This document shows positions 16,908 to 24,646 of a stretch of 64,000 bases of DNA, piece after piece (position 1 is the first letter of the stretch; every line of letters starts with the position of its first letter). The translations under genes were made by a program, and so were the position numbers. The notes below the pieces were generated by a model. That model did no database searches. It saw only the letters and a list, made by a program, of their open reading frames with translations, and was not told the DNA's origin. The DNA comes from Haloarcula nitratireducens. GTDB lineage: Archaea; Halobacteriota; Halobacteria; Halobacteriales; Haloarculaceae. The DNA lies in NCBI RefSeq assembly GCF_019599505.1, contig NZ_RKLT01000004.1, positions 248,001 through 312,000 of the forward strand. The letters are read 5' to 3'.

Positions 16908-17600
16908 ATGTCCAGCGACGAGGGTTTGTCGGCGATCGGTGACGACGGCGGTCCCGGCGCACTGGTCTACGTGAAGGACGTCGTCGGCAGCGCCGGTGCC
17001 GTCCTGCTGGTCGGCCTCCTGTTGTTTTCGGTCAGCGGCGTCTGGCCGCCGCTGGTCGCCATCGAGAGTCCCAGCATGGATCCACACATCCAGAAGGGCG
17101 ACCTCGTCTTCGTCATGGAAGAGGAGCGGTTCGCCGGACCGAACGCCACGCACGGCGTCGTGACCTACCAGCGAGGGGAGAGCTACGTCCGCTTCGAGCG
17201 GCCCGGCGACGTCATCGTCTACGCTCCCAATGGTGATACCAGAACGACGCCCATCATCCACCGGGCGATGTTCTACGTCGAGGGCGGCGAGAACTGGTAC
17301 GACCGCGCCGACCCCGCGGCCATCGGAGCGGCCGACGACTGCGCCGAGCTCACTCACTGTCCCGCTCCCCACGCCGGATTCATCACCAAGGGCGACAACA
17401 ACGCCCGCTACGACCAGGTCGGGATGAGTCCCATCAGCGAACCCGTCGAGGCGTCGTGGGTCGTCGGGACCGCCGAGTGGCGCGTCCCGCTGTTAGGAGA
17501 GATCAGGCTCGGATGGAATCGGGCCGCAGCGCTCGGAGAGAAACCGGTCACCTCGGCGAGCGACCCGGTACGCCCGCAGAACGGAACTGCCGCCGCGTAG
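16908..17600 (+). CDS. Sec11-type signal peptidase I, copy 2
   Basis: 230 residues and a tandem paralogue of the preceding gene. One membrane helix (about 27-47) is followed by the serine box IESPSMDPHI (S56), the histidine in IIHRAM (H118) and KGDNN (D163). The shared block RFAGPNATHGVVT and the ENWYDRADP region are identical in both copies, while N-terminal heads and C-terminal tails differ. All catalytic residues are intact in both, so both should be active; different substrate sets are possible. It converges on orc1 with 4 bp between stops. Confidence 0.87.
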   Translation: MSSDEGLSAIGDDGGPGALVYVKDVVGSAGAVLLVGLLLFSVSGVWPPLVAIESPSMDPHIQKGDLVFVMEEERFAGPNATHGVVTYQRGESYVRFERPGDVIVYAPNGDTRTTPIIHRAMFYVEGGENWYDRADPAAIGAADDCAELTHCPAPHAGFITKGDNNARYDQVGMSPISEPVEASWVVGTAEWRVPLLGEIRLGWNRAAALGEKPVTSASDPVRPQNGTAAA

Positions 17601-17604
17601 CGTT

Positions 17605-19158
17605 TCAGTTGTCGAATCGCGCCTGTACGAACGGTTGCACGTCGTCGATGTCGCCGAGCCGGGAGTCCGAGAGCAGGACCGCTTCGGTCTCTTCGGTCGG
17701 CACCGACAGCGAGATCTCCTTCGTCCGGCCGTACCGGCCCTTCGAGACGACGACGGCGTTGACGATGCCGAGCATGTCCAACTCCGAGATGAGATCGGTG
17801 ACCCGGCGCTGTGTCAGGACGTCGGCGTCGATCTCCTCACAGAGGTTCTTGTAGATGTTGAACACCTCACCGGTGTTGATGTTTCGAACGCCGTTCTTCT
17901 CCAAGAGGATGATGGCGAAGAGGACGATCTTCGACTGGGTCGGGAGCGTCCGGACCACCTCGACGACCCGGTCGAGTTCGATCTTCTCCTGGGCCTGCCG
18001 GACGTGGCCTTCCTCGACGTGGTCGGTCTGGTCGCGCTCGGCGAGCTCGCCCGCGGTACGCAGGAGGTCGAGCGCGCGCCGGGCGTCGCCGTGTTCCTGC
18101 GCGGCGAAGGCCGCACACAGCGGGATGACGTCCTCGGAGAGGGCGTCGCCCTTGAACGCGACGTCGGCCCGCGCCTGCAAGATATCCCGCAGCTGGTTCG
18201 CGTCGTAGGGCGGGAAGACGATCTCCTCCTCGCCGAGACTCGACTTGACGCGGGGGTCCAGGAAGTCGGTGAACTTCAGGTCGTTCGAGATCCCCATGAT
18301 GGAGACCCGGGAGTTGTCCAGCTCGGAGTTCATCCGAGAGAGGTTATAGAGCGTGTCGTCGCCCGACTTCTCGACGAGTTTGTCGATCTCGTCGAGCATG
18401 ATGACGACCACTCGTTCGTGGTAATCGACGGCCTCGAAAAACGAGGAGTACACCCGGTCGGTGGGCCATCCCGTCATCGGCACTTCCTCGAACTCCGCCT
18501 TGTCCGCGGTCAACGAGTCGATCTCGTCTTCGATCGCGTCGACGCTCCCGAAGGCGGCGTCGCCGAGTACCGCGTCGTCTTCGCGTGCGCGCGAAGCGAG
18601 GTCTTCCAGTTCCCCGATCTGGTCGTCGATCACCTCGACGTTCTTGTTGATGAACTTGTTAGCGAGTTGCGCGAGGACGCGGTACTGCGTATCCGTCACC
18701 TCGCAGTTGATGTACTCGACCTCGCAGGGGACTTCGTACTTCTGTGACGTCGTCTCCAGTTCCTCGCTGACGAACTTGGCGCTGGCAGTCTTGCCCGTCC
18801 CCGTCTTCCCGTAGATGAGGATGTTCGAGGGCGTATCCCCGCGGAGCGCCGTGACGAGGATGGTCGCCATGTTGTTGATCTGCTCCTCGCGATGGGGTAG
18901 TTTGTGCGGCGTGTAGGAGGGGCGAAGCACCTCTTTGTTCTCGAAGATCGGTTCGCCCTCCAGTAAGTCGTCGAACAGCCCGCGGGAGGCCTCGTCGGAG
19001 TCGTCACTGTCGCCGGTGTCGAGGTTGTCGAGGACGACGTCGTCCAGGTCCGGCGTCCGCGACCGCGTCTCGTCAGACTGTTCGTCCGTCGATAGGTCGT
19101 ACGAATCGTCTTCCGGCGTCTCAGGCTCCGTGTCCGGGTCGTCACTTGAGTCAGTCAT
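17605..19158 (-). CDS. orc1: Orc1/Cdc6 replication initiator
   Basis: 517 residues. A strongly acidic, probably disordered head (about 1-65) precedes the AAA+ domain. Walker A GKTGTGKT is at residues 117-124 and Walker B (VVIMLDEIDKL) follows about 140 residues later, with sensor 1 (GISNDLKF) and the lid region. A C-terminal winged helix (about 410-500, QRRVTDLISELDMLGIVNAVVVSKGRYGRT) binds origin boxes. It recognises the adjacent origin and starts chromosome replication. The ATG at 19158 is chosen because the acidic head follows at once. An ORB-type box 13 bp upstream of the start suggests autoregulation. Confidence 0.93.
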   Translation of the reverse strand: MTDSSDDPDTEPETPEDDSYDLSTDEQSDETRSRTPDLDDVVLDNLDTGDSDDSDEASRGLFDDLLEGEPIFENKEVLRPSYTPHKLPHREEQINNMATILVTALRGDTPSNILIYGKTGTGKTASAKFVSEELETTSQKYEVPCEVEYINCEVTDTQYRVLAQLANKFINKNVEVIDDQIGELEDLASRAREDDAVLGDAAFGSVDAIEDEIDSLTADKAEFEEVPMTGWPTDRVYSSFFEAVDYHERVVVIMLDEIDKLVEKSGDDTLYNLSRMNSELDNSRVSIMGISNDLKFTDFLDPRVKSSLGEEEIVFPPYDANQLRDILQARADVAFKGDALSEDVIPLCAAFAAQEHGDARRALDLLRTAGELAERDQTDHVEEGHVRQAQEKIELDRVVEVVRTLPTQSKIVLFAIILLEKNGVRNINTGEVFNIYKNLCEEIDADVLTQRRVTDLISELDMLGIVNAVVVSKGRYGRTKEISLSVPTEETEAVLLSDSRLGDIDDVQPFVQARFDN

Positions 19159-19170
19159 GCTCGGAGAGCT

Positions 19171-19193
19171 ACCCCTTCGTTTCGAGTGGAAAG
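19171..19193 (-). promoter_or_regulatory. ORB element in the orc1 upstream region
   Basis: On the minus strand this reads CTTTCCACTCGAAACGAAGG followed by GGT, the haloarchaeal origin recognition box core, but with a shorter G-run than the two boxes around the unwinding region. It begins 13 bp from the orc1 start codon, so Orc1 bound here could repress its own gene. Confidence 0.7.
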
Positions 19194-19596
19194 ACGGGCA
19201 CGCACAGGGAGAGCGGACGCGACAGGCGCGTTTTTGCCATCGCTGGCGGGTTTCGACGCTCTCGGGTGCGTCCAGTTGAACCACATGAACCCGTGGCTGA
19301 TTGCGTATTAAATATTTCGGTCGTATACCGCTCTCGGTCGGACCTGAAACGCTGCTGTCGGCGGGAAGGAACGCTCTACATCTCGGTTTCGGGAGACGAC
19401 CGATAACGAACTGTTACGACGGTGGTACCACCGGCTGGCTCCCTTAGGAGCGGGTAGTGAGTCGACTCCAACCGAACCACGGGGTGGTCGATCCCTGGTA
19501 GCTGCTCGATCGTGATCACCCCGAACGCCGTCGGAGGGAGCGGCTACTGCTTCGGGGACGTGTGACAGAGAGACAGCCGACCCGGATTTCGGGTTG

Positions 19597-19626
19597 ACCC
19601 CCCCACCCCTTCGTTTCGGGTGGAGC
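19597..19626 (-). promoter_or_regulatory. Left long ORB of the origin
   Basis: On the minus strand it reads GCTCCACCCGAAACGAAGGG followed by GTGGGGGGGT. It shares the core GAAACGAAGGGGTGGGGGGG with the right box in opposite orientation. The pair brackets the AT-rich unwinding stretch. Confidence 0.85.
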
Positions 19627-19671
19627 GGCTCAAGAAGGTGGGTGGGGGTGTGAGCCAGCAGGAGCCAGTAA

Positions 19672-19803
19672 CTAGTCTAGGAAAGATTTAATACGTTGTC
19701 TAAAAAACCAAATCCGCACTAGATAGGAAGAAATAGCTAGTAGTTGAGGTGTCCGGCTAGACTAGCGTTTTAGTGTCTGTTAGGCCACTCATCGCTAGTC
19801 TAG
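19672..19803. repeat. CTAG cluster in the origin core (three CTAGWCTAG elements)
   Basis: Eight CTAG tetramers start at 19672, 19677, 19719, 19737, 19757, 19762, 19795 and 19800. Six of them form three 9-bp elements: CTAGTCTAG at 19672-19680, CTAGACTAG at 19757-19765 and CTAGTCTAG at 19795-19803. They overlie the AT-rich stretch between the inverted ORBs. Elsewhere in the window I found CTAG only at scattered single sites. The AT-rich run 19684-19712 (GATTTAATACG, CTAAAAAACC) is the probable unwinding element. Confidence 0.8.
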
Positions 19804-19872
19804 GTCGCGACAATCCCTCCTCGAACACCGCCGAATGGGCTGTCGCACGGTCTCGGTACCGGGCCTGTCGGC

Positions 19873-19903
19873 GGTTCCACCTGAAACGAAGGGGTGGGGG
19901 GGG
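19873..19903 (+). promoter_or_regulatory. Right long ORB of the origin
   Basis: Reads GGTTCCACCTGAAACGAAGG then a G-rich run (GGTGGGGGGGG). It is the mirror partner of the left ORB, 246 bp away, and has the longest G-string in the origin. This is a prime Orc1 binding site by homology with haloarchaeal origins. Confidence 0.87.
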
Positions 19904-20309
19904 TTCCCTCCCCTGCTGTTGTTCCCGTCCACCCGCTTCGGACCGACTCTGGAATATCAGCCCGTTCTCGTTCTCCCAGCGCCTGCTATCTCACGTCACA
20001 TCTCGATATTGACAAGCTCTCGACCGCTACGCTCTCGCTCTCTTACCTGTCTCCTCCGACACCGATCGGACGACCGCTGTGCCGCGAGAGGCGTCGATAT
20101 CGGTAGAAGGAACTATCTTCGTCCCTTCCGGATACCTCGACGGTCTCCAGCCGATCCCTCCGAAAAGTGGTGACCGGTGACATCACAGAGAATTTACGCG
20201 CAATCATATCAGAACTCACTCATGTGTCTGACGTAGCCTTAAGTGAATTCGTCTATCTTCTACGGGCAGAAGCCGCCATCTCGGCACGTCCGGGCGGCCG
20301 GAGGATAGG

Positions 20310-20951
20310 ATGGGATTGTTAACAAACCTCAAAGATAGCATTTCGCGGGCAGCATCGACGCTGTTCTCTGAAGAAGATCCGAAGCGGATCGGTATCTACG
20401 GCCCGCCGAACGCGGGCAAGACGACGCTTGCGAATCGAATCGCGCGTGACTGGACCGGCGACGCCGTCGGCCCGGAGAGTCACGTCCCTCACGAGACGCG
20501 CCGCGCACGGCGAAAGGAGAACGTCGAGATCGAGCGGGACGGAAAGAAGGTGACCATCGACATCGTCGACACGCCCGGTGTCACGACGAAAGTCGACTAC
20601 ACCGAGTTCCTCGAGCACGACATGGAGAAAGACGACGCCGTTCGTCGCTCTCGGGAAGCCACGGAAGGGGTCGCGGAGGCGATGCACTGGCTTCGCGAGG
20701 ACGTCGACGGCGTCATCTACGTGCTCGACTCCTCGACAGACCCGTTCACGCAGGTCAACACGATGCTCATCGGTATCATCGAGAGTCAGGACCTCCCGGT
20801 GTTGATTCTCGCGAACAAGATCGACCTAGAGGACTCGTCGGTCCAGCGGATTCGAAACGCCTACCCCCAGCACGAGACGATTCCGCTCTCGGCGCTGGAA
20901 GGGGACAACATGGACGAGGTCTACGACAAGATCGCGGAGTACTTCGGGTGA
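20310..20951 (+). CDS. oapA: Origin-associated Era/Der-like GTPase
   Basis: 213 residues with the full GTPase motif set: G1 GPPNAGKTT at 31-39, G3 DTPG near 90, G4 NKID near 172, and G5-like SAL near 197. The first 25 residues form an amphipathic head. It is the first of three genes adjoining the origin in conserved order with a DUF2073 gene and a zinc-ribbon gene, the arrangement named oap (origin-associated proteins) in haloarchaea. The molecular role is unknown. The stop lies 6 bp from the next start, so the three genes form an operon. Confidence 0.82.
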   Translation: MGLLTNLKDSISRAASTLFSEEDPKRIGIYGPPNAGKTTLANRIARDWTGDAVGPESHVPHETRRARRKENVEIERDGKKVTIDIVDTPGVTTKVDYTEFLEHDMEKDDAVRRSREATEGVAEAMHWLREDVDGVIYVLDSSTDPFTQVNTMLIGIIESQDLPVLILANKIDLEDSSVQRIRNAYPQHETIPLSALEGDNMDEVYDKIAEYFG

Positions 20952-20957
20952 ACTAGT

Positions 20958-21341
20958 ATGGCAGAAATCAAAGGACAGGACGACGGCGTCCAGATAGACC
21001 TCATCAGCGGCGAACGGATGGACGGGATGGCCTCGATGGAGAAGATACGGATGATTCTCGACGGGGTGCGCGACGGCAACATCGTCATCCTCGAAGAGGG
21101 GCTCTCGCCGGACGAGGAGTCCCGACTCATCGAGGTGACGATGACCGAGATCAGCCCGGACGAGTTCAACGGTATCGAGATCGAGACCTACCCCAAATCC
21201 GAGACCGCCGACGCGAGCATCTTGGACCGCATCATGGGCAAAGAGTCGACGAAGAAACTGACCGTCATCGGGCCGGCCAACCAGATCCAGACGCTCCACA
21301 AGGACGAAACCCTCATCAGCGCGCTCGTCTCCCGGAAATAA
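20958..21341 (+). CDS. oapB: Origin-associated DUF2073 protein
   Basis: 127 residues of DUF2073 type: VQIDLISGERMDGMASMEKIRMILDGVRDGNIVILEEGLSPDEE, then ISPDEFNGIEIETYPK and a C-terminal KKLTVIGPANQIQTLHKDE segment. The family is archaeal and normally sits beside a GTPase and a zinc-ribbon gene, as here. Function is not established. It starts 6 bp after oapA, and its TAA overlaps the ATG of oapC (TAATG), which suggests coupled translation. The symbol is unrelated to the bacterial OLE-RNA protein of the same name. Confidence 0.8.
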   Translation: MAEIKGQDDGVQIDLISGERMDGMASMEKIRMILDGVRDGNIVILEEGLSPDEESRLIEVTMTEISPDEFNGIEIETYPKSETADASILDRIMGKESTKKLTVIGPANQIQTLHKDETLISALVSRK

Positions 21342-22027
21342 TGCCCCACCAGTGTACGAACTGTGGCCGCGTGTTCGACGACGGCTCGAAGGAGATGCTC
21401 TCGGGCTGTCCGAACTGCGGCGGCAACAAGTTCCAGTTCCGCCCCGACGGCGTCGACGGGACGCCGCCCGACAGCGACGCGGAACCGCCGGAACCGCCGG
21501 AGCCACCGGGCGGCGACAGCACGGTCGCGCGCACGGTCGGGAAGACCGCCGCGACGGTTCGAGATTTCGTCGGCGGCCCGTCGGGCGAAGACGAGCAGCC
21601 GACTATCGGTGCAGAAACCGAGTCGGACGCCAGCGCGGAGGCGTCTGCCGGCGCGACCGAGGACACCGGCGGCTCCGCCGGGGGACAGGCGGCCGACGCG
21701 GAAGACGCCGCGCAGGCGAGCGCTCGCGGCGACGTGGTCTCGCCCGACGAGATCTCCGCGGCGCAGGGCGATTCCGAGACGGAACACCGGTTCCAACCGG
21801 TGGAGACGGACGAGGACGAGTCCGCGGAACCCGACGAGGCCGATCGGCCCGACCTCCAGGAACTGCGCGAGGAACTCAACGACCAGTTCGAGTCGATCAA
21901 GGTGCTCGAACCCGGCCAGTACGAACTCAATCTGATGGAGCTCTACGACCGCGAGGAGTACATCGTCGCCCTGCAAGAAGACGGGCGCTACTCGATCCAG
22001 GTTCCGGAGACGATTCGAGAGTCCTAA
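21341..22027 (+). CDS. oapC: Origin-associated zinc-ribbon protein
   Basis: 228 residues. The N-terminal zinc ribbon HQCTNCGRVFDDGSKEMLSG then CPNCGGNKF supplies four cysteines by residue 28. A long acidic, proline/alanine-rich disordered middle follows (about 40-165). The conserved-looking C-terminal 60 residues (LQELREELNDQFESIKVLEPGQYELNLMELY) resemble the DUF2072 C-terminal core. It is the third gene of the origin-associated operon. The ribbon suggests nucleic-acid or protein binding, but no function is proven. Confidence 0.8.
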   Translation: MPHQCTNCGRVFDDGSKEMLSGCPNCGGNKFQFRPDGVDGTPPDSDAEPPEPPEPPGGDSTVARTVGKTAATVRDFVGGPSGEDEQPTIGAETESDASAEASAGATEDTGGSAGGQAADAEDAAQASARGDVVSPDEISAAQGDSETEHRFQPVETDEDESAEPDEADRPDLQELREELNDQFESIKVLEPGQYELNLMELYDREEYIVALQEDGRYSIQVPETIRES

Positions 22028-22085
22028 GAAGAAGCGAAAGAGAGCGGACAGCGGAAGGACGAGCGATGCCCGCCGTCACTCGACG

Positions 22086-23000
22086 TTACTCGATTTCGTC
22101 GTACTGGTCGGAGAGCTTCTCGGCCGCTTCGGCCATCAGCTCCTCTTCGTAGTCGTCGAGGTCCCACTCGACGATCTCCTCGACGCCGTTACTGCCGAGT
22201 CGGACGGGGACGCCGAAGGCGGTGTCCTCGTGACCGAACTCGCCCTGTAGCTTGACCGACGCGGGCAGGACTGCGCCAGTGTCGCGGACGATGGCCTCGA
22301 CCATGTGGGCGACGCCGCGGGCCGGGCCCCACTCGGTCGCGCCCTTGCGCTCGATGACGTCCATCGCGGACTCCTGGAGGTCGCCCAGGATTTCCTCGCG
22401 CTCGTCGCCGGTGAAGTCGGGGTCGGCCCCGTCGACGCGGACTTTCGAGAAGACGGGCACCTGCGCGTCGCCGTGTTCGCCGAGGATGGTCGCCTCGACG
22501 TTCTGGACCGGCGAGTCGAAGCGCTCCGAGAGCACGTAGCGGAAGCGCGCCGAGTCGAGGCGACCGCCGAAGCCGATGACCTGCTCGCGCGAGCGGTCGC
22601 CGGCCTCGTAGAGGTGGCGGTTCAAGAGGTCGACGGGGTTGGACGTGGTCAGCGAAACGTAATCGTCGCTGTGTTCGTCCAGCGAGGACTGGATGTCCTC
22701 CATGATCGGCGCGTTGTCGTCCGCGAGGTCGATGCGGGTCTGGCCCGGCTGGCGCGGGATACCGGCCGTGATGACGACGACGTCCGAGCCGGCGGTGTCC
22801 TCGTAGCCGCCCTGTCGGACCGTCGTGTTCGAGTCGTAGGCGATGCCGTGGTTGGTGTCGGCGGCCTGCCCGATGGTGTCCTCTTCCTTATCGGGGATGT
22901 CGACGAAGACGACCTCGTCGGCGATGTCGCGGAGCGCGATGTTGTACCCTGCCGCAGCGCCGACCGTACCGGCCGCGCCGACTACGCTTACCTTTGTCAT
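22086..23000 (-). CDS. mdh: Malate dehydrogenase (NAD(P)-dependent, LDH-like)
   Basis: 304 residues. The dinucleotide-binding [18 protein letters not shown] segment starts at residue 8. The substrate arginine loop [13 protein letters not shown], the NPVDLLNR strand and the catalytic [14 protein letters not shown] are all present. It interconverts malate and oxaloacetate in the citric-acid cycle. Sequence details, including [15 protein letters not shown], match the well-studied tetrameric Haloarcula enzyme as I recall it, which supports placing the organism near Haloarcula. The ATG at 23000 is fixed by the TATA box about 30 nt upstream and by the standard [11 protein letters not shown] start. 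Confidence 0.95.
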   Translation of the reverse strand: MTKVSVVGAAGTVGAAAGYNIALRDIADEVVFVDIPDKEEDTIGQAADTNHGIAYDSNTTVRQGGYEDTAGSDVVVITAGIPRQPGQTRIDLADDNAPIMEDIQSSLDEHSDDYVSLTTSNPVDLLNRHLYEAGDRSREQVIGFGGRLDSARFRYVLSERFDSPVQNVEATILGEHGDAQVPVFSKVRVDGADPDFTGDEREEILGDLQESAMDVIERKGATEWGPARGVAHMVEAIVRDTGAVLPASVKLQGEFGHEDTAFGVPVRLGSNGVEEIVEWDLDDYEEELMAEAAEKLSDQYDEIE

Positions 23001-23026
23001 ACCATTCGAAACGCCTGCCGCGCGAA

Positions 23027-23033
23027 CGTTAAA
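23027..23033 (-). promoter_or_regulatory. TATA box of mdh
   Basis: On the minus strand it reads TTTAACG, centred 27-30 nt before the mdh ATG. That spacing predicts a leaderless or nearly leaderless transcript, common in haloarchaea. Confidence 0.5.
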
Positions 23034-23180
23034 CGTGTCGAAACCCCCTTCATCCGGACGAACGACGATGGACGAGCCCGCCACGAGAGGCCCGTCGCAG
23101 CGCCCCTCCAGCCGAAAGGAGCCCCCGTTCGGCAGTCTCTACCCGTAAAGGGTTTTCAGCCCCGCGGCGTTGCATCGGGT

Positions 23181-24119
23181 ATGAGCGACTTCGACAAAGA
23201 GGCCGAGCGCGAGAAGTTACGCGAGAAGTTCGAGGCCGAGGAGGAGAAACGCGAGGCGACCGAACAGATGAGCGAACTCCTACTGAAGGGCGCGACGATG
23301 ACCAACGCCCACTGCTCGGACTGCGGTGACCCGGTCTTCCGCTACGACGGGCAGGAGTTCTGTCCCACCTGTCAGAAGCCGATCTCGCGGGAGCAACGGC
23401 AGGGCGAAACGGCGGACGGCGAAGATGCCGAAGACGCCGAAGGCGACACGACACCAACGGACGCGGAAAGCGCCGAAACGCGGCCCGACGACGAGGAGTC
23501 GGGCGACCACATCGAGGTCGCCGATCCGAGCGAAGACGCACGCGTCCAGTTCGGTGCGGGCGACGGAGAGAGCGAGTCCGACGACGTAGCCACCGCTGGC
23601 GAAACGAACGATGGACGGACGGCCGACGACCAGCAAGCGGCCCGCTCGTCCGACGAACGGCGGGCGAACGACCGAGACGCCGCCGAAGAACCGCCGCAGT
23701 CGGCCGAGGAGCCAGCCGCTGGGCAGTCGGCCCGCGCGGGCGGCGAACCGCGGGGAATCCCGTCGGCCGACCCGGATCGGACTCCAGTCGAAGGAGAGGG
23801 TCAACAGCCGACGACGACCGACGAAACCGGTCGTCCCGGGGCAGAACGCGGAGAAACAGGTACACGCCGGAACGAGGGCCACCGTCGGCCATCCGTCGAC
23901 GACCGACCGACCCCCTCTGTTTCCACTCGAACGACCGCCCGTTCCGGAGGGTCGAGCGGCGACGTAGCGACGGACCTCGCCGAGGCGGAGACGCTGCTCG
24001 CGGAGACCGTCAGGCGGTTCGCGGAACGCGCCGCGACCACCGAGAACCCGAGAGAAGCGAAGGACCACCTCGCGGCGGCCCGCGAGGCGGCCGAGGCGCT
24101 CGACGCGACGAGACGTTAA
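23181..24119 (+). CDS. Zinc-ribbon protein of the Sjogren/scleroderma autoantigen 1 (SSSCA1) type
   Basis: 312 residues. A charged helical head (MSDFDKEAEREKLREKFEAE) leads to MSELLLKGATMTNAHCSDCG and a ribbon with cysteines in CSDC and CPTC (about residues 46-65), the family core. Residues 70-255 are a very acidic, low-complexity disordered tail. The last 55 (AEAETLLAETVRRFAERA) form an amphipathic helix pair. The archaeal family has no settled role. The ATG at 23181 is chosen because the family core begins there; the long in-frame upstream extension is antisense to mdh. Its tail codons contain an ORB-like sequence. Confidence 0.8.
   Translation: MSDFDKEAEREKLREKFEAEEEKREATEQMSELLLKGATMTNAHCSDCGDPVFRYDGQEFCPTCQKPISREQRQGETADGEDAEDAEGDTTPTDAESAETRPDDEESGDHIEVADPSEDARVQFGAGDGESESDDVATAGETNDGRTADDQQAARSSDERRANDRDAAEEPPQSAEEPAAGQSARAGGEPRGIPSADPDRTPVEGEGQQPTTTDETGRPGAERGETGTRRNEGHRRPSVDDRPTPSVSTRTTARSGGSSGDVATDLAEAETLLAETVRRFAERAATTENPREAKDHLAAAREAAEALDATRR
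23911..23932 (-). promoter_or_regulatory. ORB-like sequence inside the zinc-ribbon gene
   Basis: On the minus strand it reads GTTCGAGTGGAAACAGAGGG followed by GG. Its core and G-run match the origin boxes closely, although it sits 4 kb from the origin core and inside codons of a disordered tail. Confidence 0.45.
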
Positions 24120-24557
24120 GTATCGGCGCGGATCTCCTCGGCTTCCCCGACGGCGTCGTCGTCACGCCGCGCGTCGAGACTATGCAGTACGGAATCGACC
24201 GTGGGAACGTCCTCTGGATTCGGCCCCCGTGTCTGGAGACGATTTTCAGTCGGTCGTTTACGCACTCGAAGAGCGCGACGCCCGGGAGACGCGGAATCGT
24301 CCGTTGGAACGCCGCGAACGTCTCGAACTCGTCCGGTGCGGGCTCCCGTCGGTCGCCGGCGACCACGTCGGCGGCCGGGTCCGCGAGTTCGCGGACGAGT
24401 TCCCGACAGCGCGGACAGTAGTGGTTGCGGAGCAAGACGGCGAGGAGCACTCGTGTTCGGCGGCGAGCGCCGCCGAGTGGAGCGTCTCGCTGCCTGCACC
24501 GACGCTGTGCAGTTCGAAGTCGAAATACCGATCGCTATCCGCGTCCGGTTCCGTCAC
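24116..24557 (-). pseudogene. Broken redoxin / AhpC-TSA-like gene (two frameshifts)
   Basis: Three reading frames must be joined to give a recognisable protein. Frame 1 (from GTG 24557) encodes DRYFDFELHSVGAGSETLHS, the normal start of haloarchaeal redoxins. Frame 2, from about 24470, gives AVLLRNHYCPRCRELVRELA with the active-site-like C-x-x-C. Frame 3, from about 24260, gives GPNPEDVPTVDSVLHSLDAR and the stop. The central part of a peroxiredoxin fold between CRELV and the HGG turn seems shortened as well. It overlaps the convergent zinc-ribbon gene stop by 3 bp. This is inferred to be a dead gene unless sequencing errors explain both shifts. Confidence 0.6.
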
Positions 24558-24646
24558 TGTTCTCTCCCCCGGGAACCACTCTGATGTACAACCGGATGAA
24601 CGTTGCTGTCCGGGGAGAGCGGGTGAAATCGACGCGGACGCGGCGC

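Larger units (their letters stand above)
19159..20309. other. Chromosomal replication origin (oriC1-type) region
   Basis: A 1.15-kb gap between divergent orc1 and oapA contains no credible gene. It has the standard haloarchaeal origin layout: an ORB beside orc1, two long ORBs in inverted orientation (19597-19626 and 19873-19903), and between them a local AT-rich stretch (about 19676-19745) suited to duplex unwinding. A second G-rich patch lies at 19628-19655. The outer part, 19904-20309, has no repeats that I can see apart from the promoter region of oapA. Origin function follows from established haloarchaeal origins; firing was not tested. Confidence 0.88.

Noticed and set aside
19628..19655. 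G-rich run as another ORB
   Set aside because: It has G-runs but lacks the TTCCA/GAAAC core, so it is not counted as a recognition box.
22305..23180. Long in-frame 5' extension of the zinc-ribbon gene
   Set aside because: It runs antisense through mdh. The zinc-ribbon family start is at 23181.
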